The notes under the pieces: model-generated
Told to the model about the DNA's origin: nothing
Seen by the model: only the letters and a program-made list of their open reading frames with translations
The model's database searches: none
Part shown: one piece after another, positions 17,575 to 25,548 of the stretch
How the letters are laid out: every line of letters starts with the position of its first letter
Position numbering within the stretch: the first letter of the stretch is position 1
Translations under genes and position numbers: made by a program
DNA from: an uncultured Eubacteriales bacterium
Lineage (GTDB): Bacteria; Bacillota; Clostridia; Christensenellales; Aristaeellaceae
DNA length: 64,000 bases
Direction: 5' to 3'
Assembly (NCBI GenBank): GCA_900318145.1
Contig: ONJM01000004.1
Location: forward strand, 1-64,000

Positions 17575-19290
17575 ATGACGTACTCTCCCGCGAACACGAT
17601 CTGGGTGCTGCTGGGCGCGGCGCTGGTATTCTTCATGCAGGCGGGCTTCGCGATGTGTGAAGCCGGCTTTACCCGGGCCAAGAATACAGGCAATATCCTG
17701 ATGAAGAACCTGATGGACTTCTGCATCGGAACGCCGCTGTACTGGCTGTTCGGATTCGGGATTATGTTCGGAACCGGCACGGCGGTCTTCGGATGGATCG
17801 ATCCGTTTATCATGAAGGAATACGGCGCGGTGCTGCCGGCCGGCGTTCCCCTCTGGGCCTTCGCGATTTTCCAGACGGTCTTCTGCGCGACCTCGGCGAC
17901 CATCGTTTCCGGCGCCATGGCGGAGCGCACGAAGTTTTCCGCCTACTGCCTCTACTCCGCCGCGATTTCCCTGTTCATCTACCCGGTCAGCGGCCACTGG
18001 ATCTGGGGCGGCGGCTGGCTGGCGGAAATGGGATTCCATGATTTCGCCGGATCCACGGCGGTGCATATGGTCGGCGGCGTCTGCGCCCTGGTGGGCGCGA
18101 AGATCCTGGGGCCCAGGATCGGCAAGTACGGAAAGGACGGAAAGCCCCGGGCGATCCTCGGCCATAACCTGAGCATCGCGGCGCTGGGCGTGTTCATCCT
18201 GTGGTTCTGCTGGTTCGGGTTCAACGGCGCTTCCACCGTCGGGATGGACAGCGACGACCTGATCACCTCCGCCGGCCTGGTGTTCTTCAACACGAACCTG
18301 GCGGCGGCCATGGCGACCCTGGTCACGATGATTTTCACCTGGCTGCGCTACGGGAAGCCGGATGTCTCCATGACCTTCAACGCGGCGCTGGCCGGACTGG
18401 TCGGAATCACCGCGGGGTGCGACGCCGTGAATCCCTTCGGGGCGGCGGTGATCGGCATCGTCTGCGGCTTCGCGGTGGTGCTGTCCGTGGCGTTTTTCGA
18501 CAATGTGGTCAAAATTGACGACCCGGTGGGCGCGATCTCGGTGCACGGGGTCTGCGGCGCGCTGGGCACGATCCTGACAGGGTTCTTCGCCACAGGCGTT
18601 TCGACGGGGAAGGGGCTGTTCTACGGCGGCGGCTTCAGCTTCCTGGGAACGCAGGTCCTGGGCGTGCTGGCCACGATCGCGTGGACGGCGGCGGTCATCA
18701 CGGCGGTCTTCCTCCTGATCCGGAAGGCCATCGGCCTGCGGGCGGACGCTGAGGATGAGATCATGGGCCTGGACCGTTCCGAGCACGGCCTGCATACGGC
18801 GTATGCCGGAATCGCCATGCTGCCGGAGGATCTTCCCGCGGACGCGGCGGCCGGAACGGTCCTGCCCGCTGCCGCGGCGGCGGAGCCTGCCGCCGCGCCG
18901 GCAAAGAAGCCGGAGAAGGCGCCGGACGCGCCGGTTTACACGAAGGTGCAGATCATCTGCCGCCCGGCCAGCCTGGAGAGCCTGAAGGCGGCGATGAACC
19001 GGATCGGCATCACGGGCATGACGGTGACCAACGTGATGGGCTACGGCGCGCAGAAGGGCAAGCCGGAGTACTACCGCGGCACGCCGGTGGACGTCACGCT
19101 GCTGCCGAAGGTGCAGGTGGATATCGTGGTCAGCAAGGTGCCGGTGCGCCAGGTGATCGACACCGCCAGGAGCGTCCTGCATACCGGGCATATCGGCGAC
19201 GGCAAGATCTTCGTCACGGATGTGGAGAACGTGGTCCGCGTCCGGACGGGGGAGGAAGGCTACGACGCGCTGCAGGGCGACGAGGACTGA
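17575..19290 (+). CDS. amt: Ammonium transporter fused to a PII (GlnB/GlnK) domain
   Basis: A 571-residue fusion. Residues 1-415 or so are a complete Amt channel with about eleven membrane helices (start TYSPANTIWVLLGAALVFFM; QAGFAMCEAGFTR; the channel-lining GHWIWGGGWL; VHMVGGVCALVGAK; the FNGASTVGMD loop). After an Ala/Pro-rich linker, residues 454-571 are a full PII domain (VYTKVQIICRPASLESLKAA, T-loop GKPEYYRGTPVDV, KVQVDIVVSKVPV, GHIGDGKIFV). PII proteins bind ATP/ADP and 2-oxoglutarate and plug Amt pores, so the sensor is tethered to its target here. Start choice: the frame opens earlier, but ATG 17575 begins the channel and follows GGAAGTGAG. It is monocistronic, with its own promoter and attenuator. 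Confidence 0.95.
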   Translation: MTYSPANTIWVLLGAALVFFMQAGFAMCEAGFTRAKNTGNILMKNLMDFCIGTPLYWLFGFGIMFGTGTAVFGWIDPFIMKEYGAVLPAGVPLWAFAIFQTVFCATSATIVSGAMAERTKFSAYCLYSAAISLFIYPVSGHWIWGGGWLAEMGFHDFAGSTAVHMVGGVCALVGAKILGPRIGKYGKDGKPRAILGHNLSIAALGVFILWFCWFGFNGASTVGMDSDDLITSAGLVFFNTNLAAAMATLVTMIFTWLRYGKPDVSMTFNAALAGLVGITAGCDAVNPFGAAVIGIVCGFAVVLSVAFFDNVVKIDDPVGAISVHGVCGALGTILTGFFATGVSTGKGLFYGGGFSFLGTQVLGVLATIAWTAAVITAVFLLIRKAIGLRADAEDEIMGLDRSEHGLHTAYAGIAMLPEDLPADAAAGTVLPAAAAAEPAAAPAKKPEKAPDAPVYTKVQIICRPASLESLKAAMNRIGITGMTVTNVMGYGAQKGKPEYYRGTPVDVTLLPKVQVDIVVSKVPVRQVIDTARSVLHTGHIGDGKIFVTDVENVVRVRTGEEGYDALQGDED

Positions 19291-19332
19291 ACGCGCATAT
19301 GTTCAGGAAATGTATTAATGTATTATAACGTA

Positions 19333-19361
19333 TTGACATAAAAAACGCGGAGTGATAAAAT
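19333..19361 (+). promoter_or_regulatory. glmS promoter
   Basis: -35 TTGACA (19333-19338), 17-base spacer, -10 TAAAAT (19356-19361), start expected near 19368. Confidence 0.8.
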
Positions 19362-19370
19362 CCGCAGGTA

Positions 19371-19407
19371 CAGGGGATGAACTGTACGGTTCATCTCCTG
19401 TTTTTTT
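19371..19407 (+). terminator. Leader terminator (attenuator) of glmS
   Basis: A 12-bp stem (CAGGGGATGAAC / GTTCATCTCCTG, one G-T wobble) closes the six-base loop TGTACG and is followed by seven Ts. It starts only about three bases after the predicted transcript start and ends 28 bases before the glmS ATG. There is no room for, and no sign of, the glmS ribozyme. Confidence 0.85.
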
Positions 19408-19435
19408 GATTACACCGGATACGGAGGATGATCCC

Positions 19436-21304
19436 ATGTGCGGAATTGTCGGATATACGGGGCGCCGCCAGGCGGCTCCGATTTTGCTGGACAGCCTTTC
19501 CAGGCTGGAATACCGCGGGTATGATTCCGCCGGCCTTGCCGTGCGGAACGGCACGGCGCTGGCCGAGGTGGTCAAGGCTACCGGCAAGCTGTACCACCTG
19601 GCGGACAAGACGGACCAGGGCCGGGCGCTGGCCGGCTGCTGCGGCATCGGGCATACCCGGTGGGCGACCCACGGGGATCCCAGCGTGGTGAACGCCCATC
19701 CCCATGTCAGCGGCAACTGCTCCGGATCCGGTTCCGGCGCGGTGGAGTCCGATGTGGTGGGCGTGCACAACGGCATCATCGAGAACTATACGGAGCTGAA
19801 GGACAAGCTGCTGCGCCACGGATACGCCTTCTACAGCGATACGGACACGGAGGTGGCCGTGAAGCTGGTGGATTACTATTACAAGAAATACAAAATCGGC
19901 CCGGTGGACGCCATCACGCGGACGATGGTGCGGATCCGGGGAAGCTATGCTCTGGCCTTGATGTTCAAGGACTATCCGGACGAGATCTTCGCGGCGCGGA
20001 AGGATTCGCCCATGATCATCGGAACGGGGGAGGAGGAGTCCTTCCTGGCTTCCGATGTGCCGGCGATCCTGAAATATACCCGGCAGGTTTACTATATCGG
20101 CAACCTGCAGGTAGCCCGGGTGTCCCCGGGGAAGGTCGCCTTCTTCGACCTGAACGGGGACGAGAACACGATCCCGCTGACGGAGATCACCTGGGACGCC
20201 GCCGCGGCGGAAAAAGGCGGGTACGAGCACTTCATGCTCAAGGAAATCCATGAGCAGCCGGCCGCCGTGCGGGATACGCTGAACAGCATTGTGAAGGACG
20301 GCAAAATCGACCTTTCCGGGACCGGGCTGACGGAGGAAACGGTCCGCTCTGTCTCGAAAATAGACATCGTTGCCTGCGGCTCAGCGTGGCATGTGGGCAT
20401 GGCCGCCCAGTATGTGATCGAGGACCTTGCCGGGATTCCGGTGCGCGTGGAGCTGGCGTCGGAATACCGGTACCGGAAGATTCCCATGGCGGAGAAAACG
20501 CTGGTGATCGTCATTTCCCAGTCCGGGGAAACGGCGGACAGCCTGGCGGCGCTGCGGGTGGCAAAGGAACGGGGTGCGGAAACCCTGGCGATCGTCAATG
20601 TGATCGGCTCCACCATCGCGCGGGAGGCGGACCATGTGCTGTATACCCTGGCCGGGCCGGAAATCGCCGTGGCCACCACCAAGGCCTACAGCGCGCAGCT
20701 GATCGCGACGGACGTGCTGGCCGTCTACCTGGCGCTGGCGCGGGGAACGGTGGCGGAGGAGGAAGCGGCCGCGCTGCTGGCCGAGCTGGCGGAGATTCCC
20801 GCCAAGATCGAGCGGATCCTGGAGGAAAAAGCCCGGCTGCAGTGGTTCTCCTCCAAGATCGCGAACACGCATGATATCTTCTTTATCGGCCGGGGGCTGG
20901 ATTACGCCATCAGCCTGGAAGGCAGCCTGAAGATGAAGGAGATCAGCTACATCCATTCCGAGGCCTACGCCGCGGGCGAGCTGAAGCACGGCACGATCAG
21001 CCTGATCGAGAACAATACCCTGGTGATCGGCGTGCTGACCCAGAAGGAGCTGTACGAGAAGACCGTTTCCAATATGATGGAGTGCAGGTCCCGGGGCGGC
21101 TACCTGATGGGCATCACCACGAACGGGAATTTCTCCGTGGAGGACAGCGTGAACTTCACGGTGTACATCCCCAAGTCGGACGAGCATTTCATGGCGTCCC
21201 TGGCGGTGGTGCCGCTGCAGCTGCTGGCGTATTACACCAGCGTGAACCGGGGCCTGGACGTGGACAAGCCCAGGAACCTGGCGAAGAGCGTGACGGTTGA
21301 ATAA
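19436..21304 (+). CDS. glmS: Glucosamine-6-phosphate synthase (GFAT)
   Basis: A 622-residue L-glutamine:fructose-6-phosphate aminotransferase, the first step toward UDP-GlcNAc and peptidoglycan. The glutaminase domain starts at Cys2 (MCGIVGYTG) and has LEYRGYDSAG, GIGHTRWATHG and VHNGIIENY. Two SIS isomerase domains follow (ACGSAWHVGMAAQYVIEDLA; VVISQSGETADSL; FIGRGLDYAISLEGSLKMKE). The C-terminus KPRNLAKSVTVE is canonical. Start choice: the frame is open from 19352, but ATG 19436 with GGAGGATGATCCC upstream gives Cys2. It is the head of the glmS-dapL-purA-purB run. Confidence 0.97.
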   Translation: MCGIVGYTGRRQAAPILLDSLSRLEYRGYDSAGLAVRNGTALAEVVKATGKLYHLADKTDQGRALAGCCGIGHTRWATHGDPSVVNAHPHVSGNCSGSGSGAVESDVVGVHNGIIENYTELKDKLLRHGYAFYSDTDTEVAVKLVDYYYKKYKIGPVDAITRTMVRIRGSYALALMFKDYPDEIFAARKDSPMIIGTGEEESFLASDVPAILKYTRQVYYIGNLQVARVSPGKVAFFDLNGDENTIPLTEITWDAAAAEKGGYEHFMLKEIHEQPAAVRDTLNSIVKDGKIDLSGTGLTEETVRSVSKIDIVACGSAWHVGMAAQYVIEDLAGIPVRVELASEYRYRKIPMAEKTLVIVISQSGETADSLAALRVAKERGAETLAIVNVIGSTIAREADHVLYTLAGPEIAVATTKAYSAQLIATDVLAVYLALARGTVAEEEAAALLAELAEIPAKIERILEEKARLQWFSSKIANTHDIFFIGRGLDYAISLEGSLKMKEISYIHSEAYAAGELKHGTISLIENNTLVIGVLTQKELYEKTVSNMMECRSRGGYLMGITTNGNFSVEDSVNFTVYIPKSDEHFMASLAVVPLQLLAYYTSVNRGLDVDKPRNLAKSVTVE

Positions 21305-21332
21305 GCCGGCGACGATCACGGGAGGGATGAGA

Positions 21333-22538
21333 ATGGGCCTGAAACCGAACGGAAATTACCGGAATCTGAAGGATTCGTATCTGTTCTTCCGGATTTCGAA
21401 GCAGGTGGCCGCGTACCGGGCGGAGCATCCGGACCGGCCGCTGTACCGGCTGGGGATCGGGGACGTTTCCCGGCCGCTGTGCGGCGCGGTGATCGACGCG
21501 CTGCACGCGGCGGCGGACGACCAGGCGTCGGCCGGAAGCTTTCACGGATACACGCCGGAGTGCGGCATTCCGGAATTCCGGGCCGCCGCGGCCGGGTATT
21601 ACGCGCGGCGGGGCGTGCGGCTGGATCCGGAGGAGGTTTTCGTATCCAGCGGCGCCAGCGACGAGCTGGGGGATATCCTGGATCTGTTTGACCCGTCCTC
21701 CCCGGCGCTGATCACCCAGCCGGCGTATCCCGCGTATGTGGACGCCAGCGTCATGGCGGGGCGGAAAACGGTCTTCCTGAACGCCGGTCCGGAGAACAGC
21801 TTCCTGCCGGCGCCCCCGGAGGACACGGAGGCGGAGCTGATCTACCTGTGCTCGCCGAACAATCCCACCGGCGCGGTTTACAGCCTGGAGGGACTGCAGG
21901 CGTGGGTGGACTTCGCGAACCGGCGCGGCGCGGTCATTCTCTTCGACGCCGCCTACGAGGCGTTCGTGGAAGGGGACCTGCCCCACAGCATTTTTGAGAC
22001 GAAGGGCGCGGAAACGTGCGCCATCGAGATCTGCTCCCTGTCCAAGACGGCCGGGTTCACCGGCACGCGGCTGGGCTACACCGTGATCCCGAAGGCGCTG
22101 GAGCGGGAAGGCATGAACCTGAACGCCATGTGGATCCGGAACCGCACCACGAAGACGAACGGCATTTCCTACATCCTGCAGAAGGCCGGCATCGCGGTCT
22201 TCACGGACGAAGGACTGCGGCAGATTCAGGAGAATATCCGGATCTACAAGCAGAACGCGGGGGTGCTGATGGACGCGCTGGACAGCGTCGGGATCCGCTA
22301 CTGGGGCGGGAAGAACGCGCCGTATATCTGGATGGCCTGCCCGGACGGCATGAAGAGCTGGGATTTCTTCGACCTGCTGCTGCGTGAGATCCAGGTGATC
22401 GGCACCCCCGGGGAAGGCTTCGGCGCCTGCGGGGAAGGGTTCTTCCGGCTGTCCTCCTTCGGGGATCCGGAGGAAACGAAAACGGCCGCGGAGCGGCTGC
22501 GGCGGCTGCTGGCGGAAAGAAAAGGAGATTTGGCATGA
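21333..22538 (+). CDS. dapL: LL-diaminopimelate aminotransferase
   Basis: A 401-residue PLP aminotransferase of class I/II. It makes LL-DAP directly from tetrahydrodipicolinate for lysine and peptidoglycan. Family features: the N-terminal NYRNLKDSYLFFRI, the substrate loop YTPECGIPEFR, SPNNPTGAVYSLE, and the PLP lysine in SLSKTAGFTGTRLGYT. Start choice: GGGAGG at 21320-21326 touches an upstream ATG, while the ATG at 21333 has seven bases of spacing, giving MGLKPNGNY. It follows glmS by 28 bases and its stop overlaps the purA start by four bases, so it is firmly in the operon. Pairing glmS with dapL supplies both the sugar and the peptide side of the cell wall. Confidence 0.95.
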   Translation: MGLKPNGNYRNLKDSYLFFRISKQVAAYRAEHPDRPLYRLGIGDVSRPLCGAVIDALHAAADDQASAGSFHGYTPECGIPEFRAAAAGYYARRGVRLDPEEVFVSSGASDELGDILDLFDPSSPALITQPAYPAYVDASVMAGRKTVFLNAGPENSFLPAPPEDTEAELIYLCSPNNPTGAVYSLEGLQAWVDFANRRGAVILFDAAYEAFVEGDLPHSIFETKGAETCAIEICSLSKTAGFTGTRLGYTVIPKALEREGMNLNAMWIRNRTTKTNGISYILQKAGIAVFTDEGLRQIQENIRIYKQNAGVLMDALDSVGIRYWGGKNAPYIWMACPDGMKSWDFFDLLLREIQVIGTPGEGFGACGEGFFRLSSFGDPEETKTAAERLRRLLAERKGDLA

Positions 22539-23809
22539 AGACCTGCGCAATTGTCGGAATTAACTGGGGCGACGAAGGAAAAGGCCGGATTGTGGACCTG
22601 CTGACGGCGGATTACGATATCGTGATCCGGTATCAGGGCGGCGGCAACGCGGGGCATACCGTGATCAACGACCGGGGCCGGTTCGCGCTGCACCTGCTGC
22701 CTTCCGGGATCTTCCACAGCGGCGTGGTGAACATCCTGGGGAACGGCGTGGCGCTGGACCCGGAAAACCTGTGGAAGGAAATCACGGAGGTTGTTTCCCG
22801 CGGCGTCGCGGTGACGCCGGAAAACCTGAAGATTTCCGACCGGGCCTCCCTGCTGCTGCCGTGGCACAGGGATCTGGACACGCTGGAGGAGCAGCGGCTG
22901 GCGGACAAGAAATACGGTTCCACGAAGCAGGGAATCGCGCCGTTCTATTCCGACAAGTACCAGAAAAAGACGGTGATGGCCGGGGAACTGTTCCATCCGG
23001 ACGAGCTGCGGGCGCATCTGCGGCAGCTGCTGGAATGGAAAAACCTGACGCTGACGAAGGTGTACGGCAGCGAGCCGTATACGATGGAAATGCTTGAAAA
23101 GTGGATGGAGGAATGGTGCGAACCGGTCCGGCCGTTCGTCTGCGATACCGGGCGGTACCTGAAGGCCGCGAAGGCGCAGGGGAAGAGCATGATGTTCGAG
23201 GCCCAGCTGGGGGCCCTGCGGGACCTGGATTACGGCATCTATCCCTACACGACTTCCTCCAATACGCTGGCGGCGTACGCGCCGATCGGCGCCGGGCTGC
23301 CGTCCCTGCGGGCGGAGGAGGTCATCGGCGTCGTGAAGGCGTATTCCACCTGCGTCGGTGAAGGGCCGTTCGTGTGCGAAATGTTCGGGGAGAAAGCGGA
23401 AAAGCTCCGGCAGGCCGGGCAGGAATACGGCGCGAAAACCGGGCGCCCCCGCCGGGTCGGCCCGGTGGACCTGGTGGCCACGCGGTACGGGGTGGAAATG
23501 CAGGGCGCGACGAAGATCGCCCTGACGAAGCTGGACGTGCTGAGCGATATGGCGCGGATTCCGGTATGTGTGCGGTACAGGGTGAACGGGCAGGAGACGG
23601 ACGATTTCCCCTTCCCGACGGAGCTGGACCGGGCGGAGCCGGTGATCGAATACGCGGAAGGATGGCAGCGGGATATTTCCGGTGTGCGCCGGTGGGAGGA
23701 ACTTCCGCAGGCGGCGCAGAATTATGTTCTGATGATCGAAAAAGCGGTCGGCTGCCCCATTGCGTATGTTTCAGTGGGCGCGGAGAGGGAAAGTATCATC
23801 ATCAGATGA
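22535..23809 (+). CDS. purA: Adenylosuccinate synthetase
   Basis: A 424-residue enzyme. It condenses IMP with aspartate using GTP, the first step from IMP to AMP. Motifs: the GTP loop NWGDEGKGRIVDLL (the Asp is the catalytic base), QGGGNAGHTV (His acid), the IMP loop KYGSTKQGIAPFYSDK, GEGPFVCEMFG and the GRPRRVGPVDL segment. Its start overlaps dapL by four bases (ATGA), so translation is coupled. The intergenic stretch to purB is unusual: 238 bases of repeats. The next enzyme of the same pathway, purB, follows. Confidence 0.97.
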   Translation: MKTCAIVGINWGDEGKGRIVDLLTADYDIVIRYQGGGNAGHTVINDRGRFALHLLPSGIFHSGVVNILGNGVALDPENLWKEITEVVSRGVAVTPENLKISDRASLLLPWHRDLDTLEEQRLADKKYGSTKQGIAPFYSDKYQKKTVMAGELFHPDELRAHLRQLLEWKNLTLTKVYGSEPYTMEMLEKWMEEWCEPVRPFVCDTGRYLKAAKAQGKSMMFEAQLGALRDLDYGIYPYTTSSNTLAAYAPIGAGLPSLRAEEVIGVVKAYSTCVGEGPFVCEMFGEKAEKLRQAGQEYGAKTGRPRRVGPVDLVATRYGVEMQGATKIALTKLDVLSDMARIPVCVRYRVNGQETDDFPFPTELDRAEPVIEYAEGWQRDISGVRRWEELPQAAQNYVLMIEKAVGCPIAYVSVGAERESIIIR

Positions 23810-23812
23810 ATT

Positions 23813-23884
23813 GGAGGGCTTTCCGATCGCCCTCCAAACCACCTTCGGAGTGTTCTTTTTAAGCGCGGAAGAAGGATATGAGAT
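23813..23884. repeat. Intergenic tandem repeat, copy 1 (purA-purB)
   Basis: Seventy-two bases beginning GGAGGGCTTTCCGAT. It contains a short hairpin (GGAGGG 23813-23818 / CCCTCC 23830-23835), then AACCACCTTCGG and a tail GCGCGGAAGAAGGATATG. The same blocks recur in the same order in copy 2. Confidence 0.85.
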
Positions 23885-24020
23885 GGAGGGCTTTCCGATA
23901 CCCAACGTTCATACCGCCTTCATCTGCCACCGGCAGCGGCGGTATAAACGCCCTCCAAACCACCTTCGGCGTTTCTGTTCAGGCGCGGAAGAAGGATATG
24001 CGATGCAGGCTTTCCGATCG
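23885..24020. repeat. Intergenic tandem repeat, copy 2 plus partial copy 3
   Basis: Copy 2 (23885-24004) repeats copy 1 but carries a 49-base insertion (23900-23948) with its own inverted repeat ATACCGCC (23911-23918) / GGCGGTAT (23938-23945). The outer arms GGAGGG / CCCTCC are kept, so the insertion enlarges the hairpin. A third partial core, AGGCTTTCCGATCG, follows at 24007-24020, just before the purB ribosome site. Confidence 0.85.
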
Positions 24021-24047
24021 TTCAATTAATTCCAGAGGAGAAAGAAA

Positions 24048-25463
24048 ATGACGGACCGTTATGAAACACCTTTGTCTTCCAGGTATGCTTCGGATTATAT
24101 GCTGCGGCTGTTTTCCGCGGATACGCGGTACCAGACCTGGCGGAAGCTGTGGACAGCCCTGGCCCGGGAGGAAATGAAGCTGGGCCTGCCGATCACGCAG
24201 GCGCAGGTGGACGAGCTGGAAGCGCACCAGACGGATATCGACTATGAATGCGTGCGGCAGCGGGAGAAAGAGGTGCGCCATGACGTCATGGCCCACGTCT
24301 ACGCCTACGGCAAGGCGGCGCCTTCTGCGGCGGGCATCATCCATCTGGGGGCGACCAGCTGCTACGTTACGGACAACGCGGACCTGATCCTTTACCGGGA
24401 CGCCCTGCGGTACCTGCGGGAGGAACTGATCGGCGCGCTGGACAACCTGGCGAAGTTCGCGGAGCAGTACAGGGATACCCCGGCGCTGGGCTACACCCAT
24501 TACCAGCCCGCGCAGCCGGTGACCATCGGGAAGCGGGCGACCCTGTGGATGCAGGACTTCTGGACGGACCTGCGGGAAGTGGATTTCGCGCTGGAGAATA
24601 TCCGGTTCCTCGGCTGCCGGGGAACGACGGGCACGGAAGCCAGCTTCCTGGACCTGTTCGACGGGGACGGGGAGAAGATCGACGCCATGAACCGGGCGCT
24701 GGCGGAGGATTTCGGGTTCACCGAATGCTTCGACGTGTGCGGGCAGACCTATCCCCGGAAGACGGACAGCCGGATCCTGAACGCGCTGTCCTCCATCGCC
24801 CAGAGCGCCTGCCGCATGGCGACGGACATCCGCCTGCTGCAGCATGACCGGCAGGTGGAGGAACCCTTTGAAAAGAATCAGATCGGATCTTCCGCCATGG
24901 CCTACAAGCGGAATCCGATGCGCTGCGAGCGGATCTGCTCCCTGGCGCGCTACCTGATGGCGGACGCGCTGAACGCGCCGCTGACGGCTTCCGCCCAGTG
25001 GATGGAGCGGACGCTGGACGATTCGGCGAACCGGCGGATCTCCATTCCGGAAGGTTTTCTGTGCGCCGACGCGATCCTGCGCCTGGTGAAGAACGTGACG
25101 GACGGGCTGCATGTAAATGAGAAGATCGTGGAGAAAACCCTGCGCGAATACCTGCCCTTCAGCGCGACGGAAAACCTGCTGATGGAGGCGGTCAAGCGCG
25201 GCGGCGACCGGCAGGAGCTGCACGAGATCATCCGCAGGTGCTCCATGGAGGCCACAGCCCGCATGAAGGACGGCGGGGAGTGCGACCTGCTGGCCAGGCT
25301 GGCGGAGGAGAAGCAGTTCGGCCTGACGAAGGCGGAAATGGAAGCCCTGCTGGATCCGAAGCTCTATACCGGGCGCTGCGGGGAGCAGGTGACGCGTTTC
25401 CTGGCGAAAATCAAACCGCTGCTGGCCGGCGCGGAAAAACGCGCGGACAGCATCGAACTGTAA
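24048..25463 (+). CDS. purB: Adenylosuccinate lyase
   Basis: A 471-residue member of the fumarase/aspartase superfamily. It cleaves adenylosuccinate to AMP and SAICAR to AICAR. Motifs: REKEVRHDVMAHVYAYG, HLGATSCYVTDNADL, the catalytic region GYTHYQPAQPVTIGKR, and the signature loop IGSSAMAYKRNPMRCERI with the active serine. The C-terminal helix carries the usual domain. The AGAGGAG site precedes ATG 24048. It is separated from purA by the repeat region and followed 85 bases later by pyrG. The enzyme serves the same branch as PurA and acts directly after PurC in the main pathway, so purC, purA and purB are linked functionally. Confidence 0.97.
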   Translation: MTDRYETPLSSRYASDYMLRLFSADTRYQTWRKLWTALAREEMKLGLPITQAQVDELEAHQTDIDYECVRQREKEVRHDVMAHVYAYGKAAPSAAGIIHLGATSCYVTDNADLILYRDALRYLREELIGALDNLAKFAEQYRDTPALGYTHYQPAQPVTIGKRATLWMQDFWTDLREVDFALENIRFLGCRGTTGTEASFLDLFDGDGEKIDAMNRALAEDFGFTECFDVCGQTYPRKTDSRILNALSSIAQSACRMATDIRLLQHDRQVEEPFEKNQIGSSAMAYKRNPMRCERICSLARYLMADALNAPLTASAQWMERTLDDSANRRISIPEGFLCADAILRLVKNVTDGLHVNEKIVEKTLREYLPFSATENLLMEAVKRGGDRQELHEIIRRCSMEATARMKDGGECDLLARLAEEKQFGLTKAEMEALLDPKLYTGRCGEQVTRFLAKIKPLLAGAEKRADSIEL

Positions 25464-25548
25464 GAACAGATTCATATATATTTCCGGATGAAACAGGGCA
25501 AGGGCGTCCTGCGGTTTCTTTGCTGATGCAAAAAAGGAGGTCGGGGAC

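Noticed and set aside
8622-19407. Classical dual-hairpin ANTAR sites
   Set aside because: Each leader has a single hairpin. Only glmS has a clean six-base loop, and it lacks the A1/G4 pattern I associate with ANTAR sites. The regulon idea is kept as an inference only.
19291-19435. glmS ribozyme
   Set aside because: The gap is only 145 bases and holds a promoter and terminator hairpin. No ribozyme core is seen.
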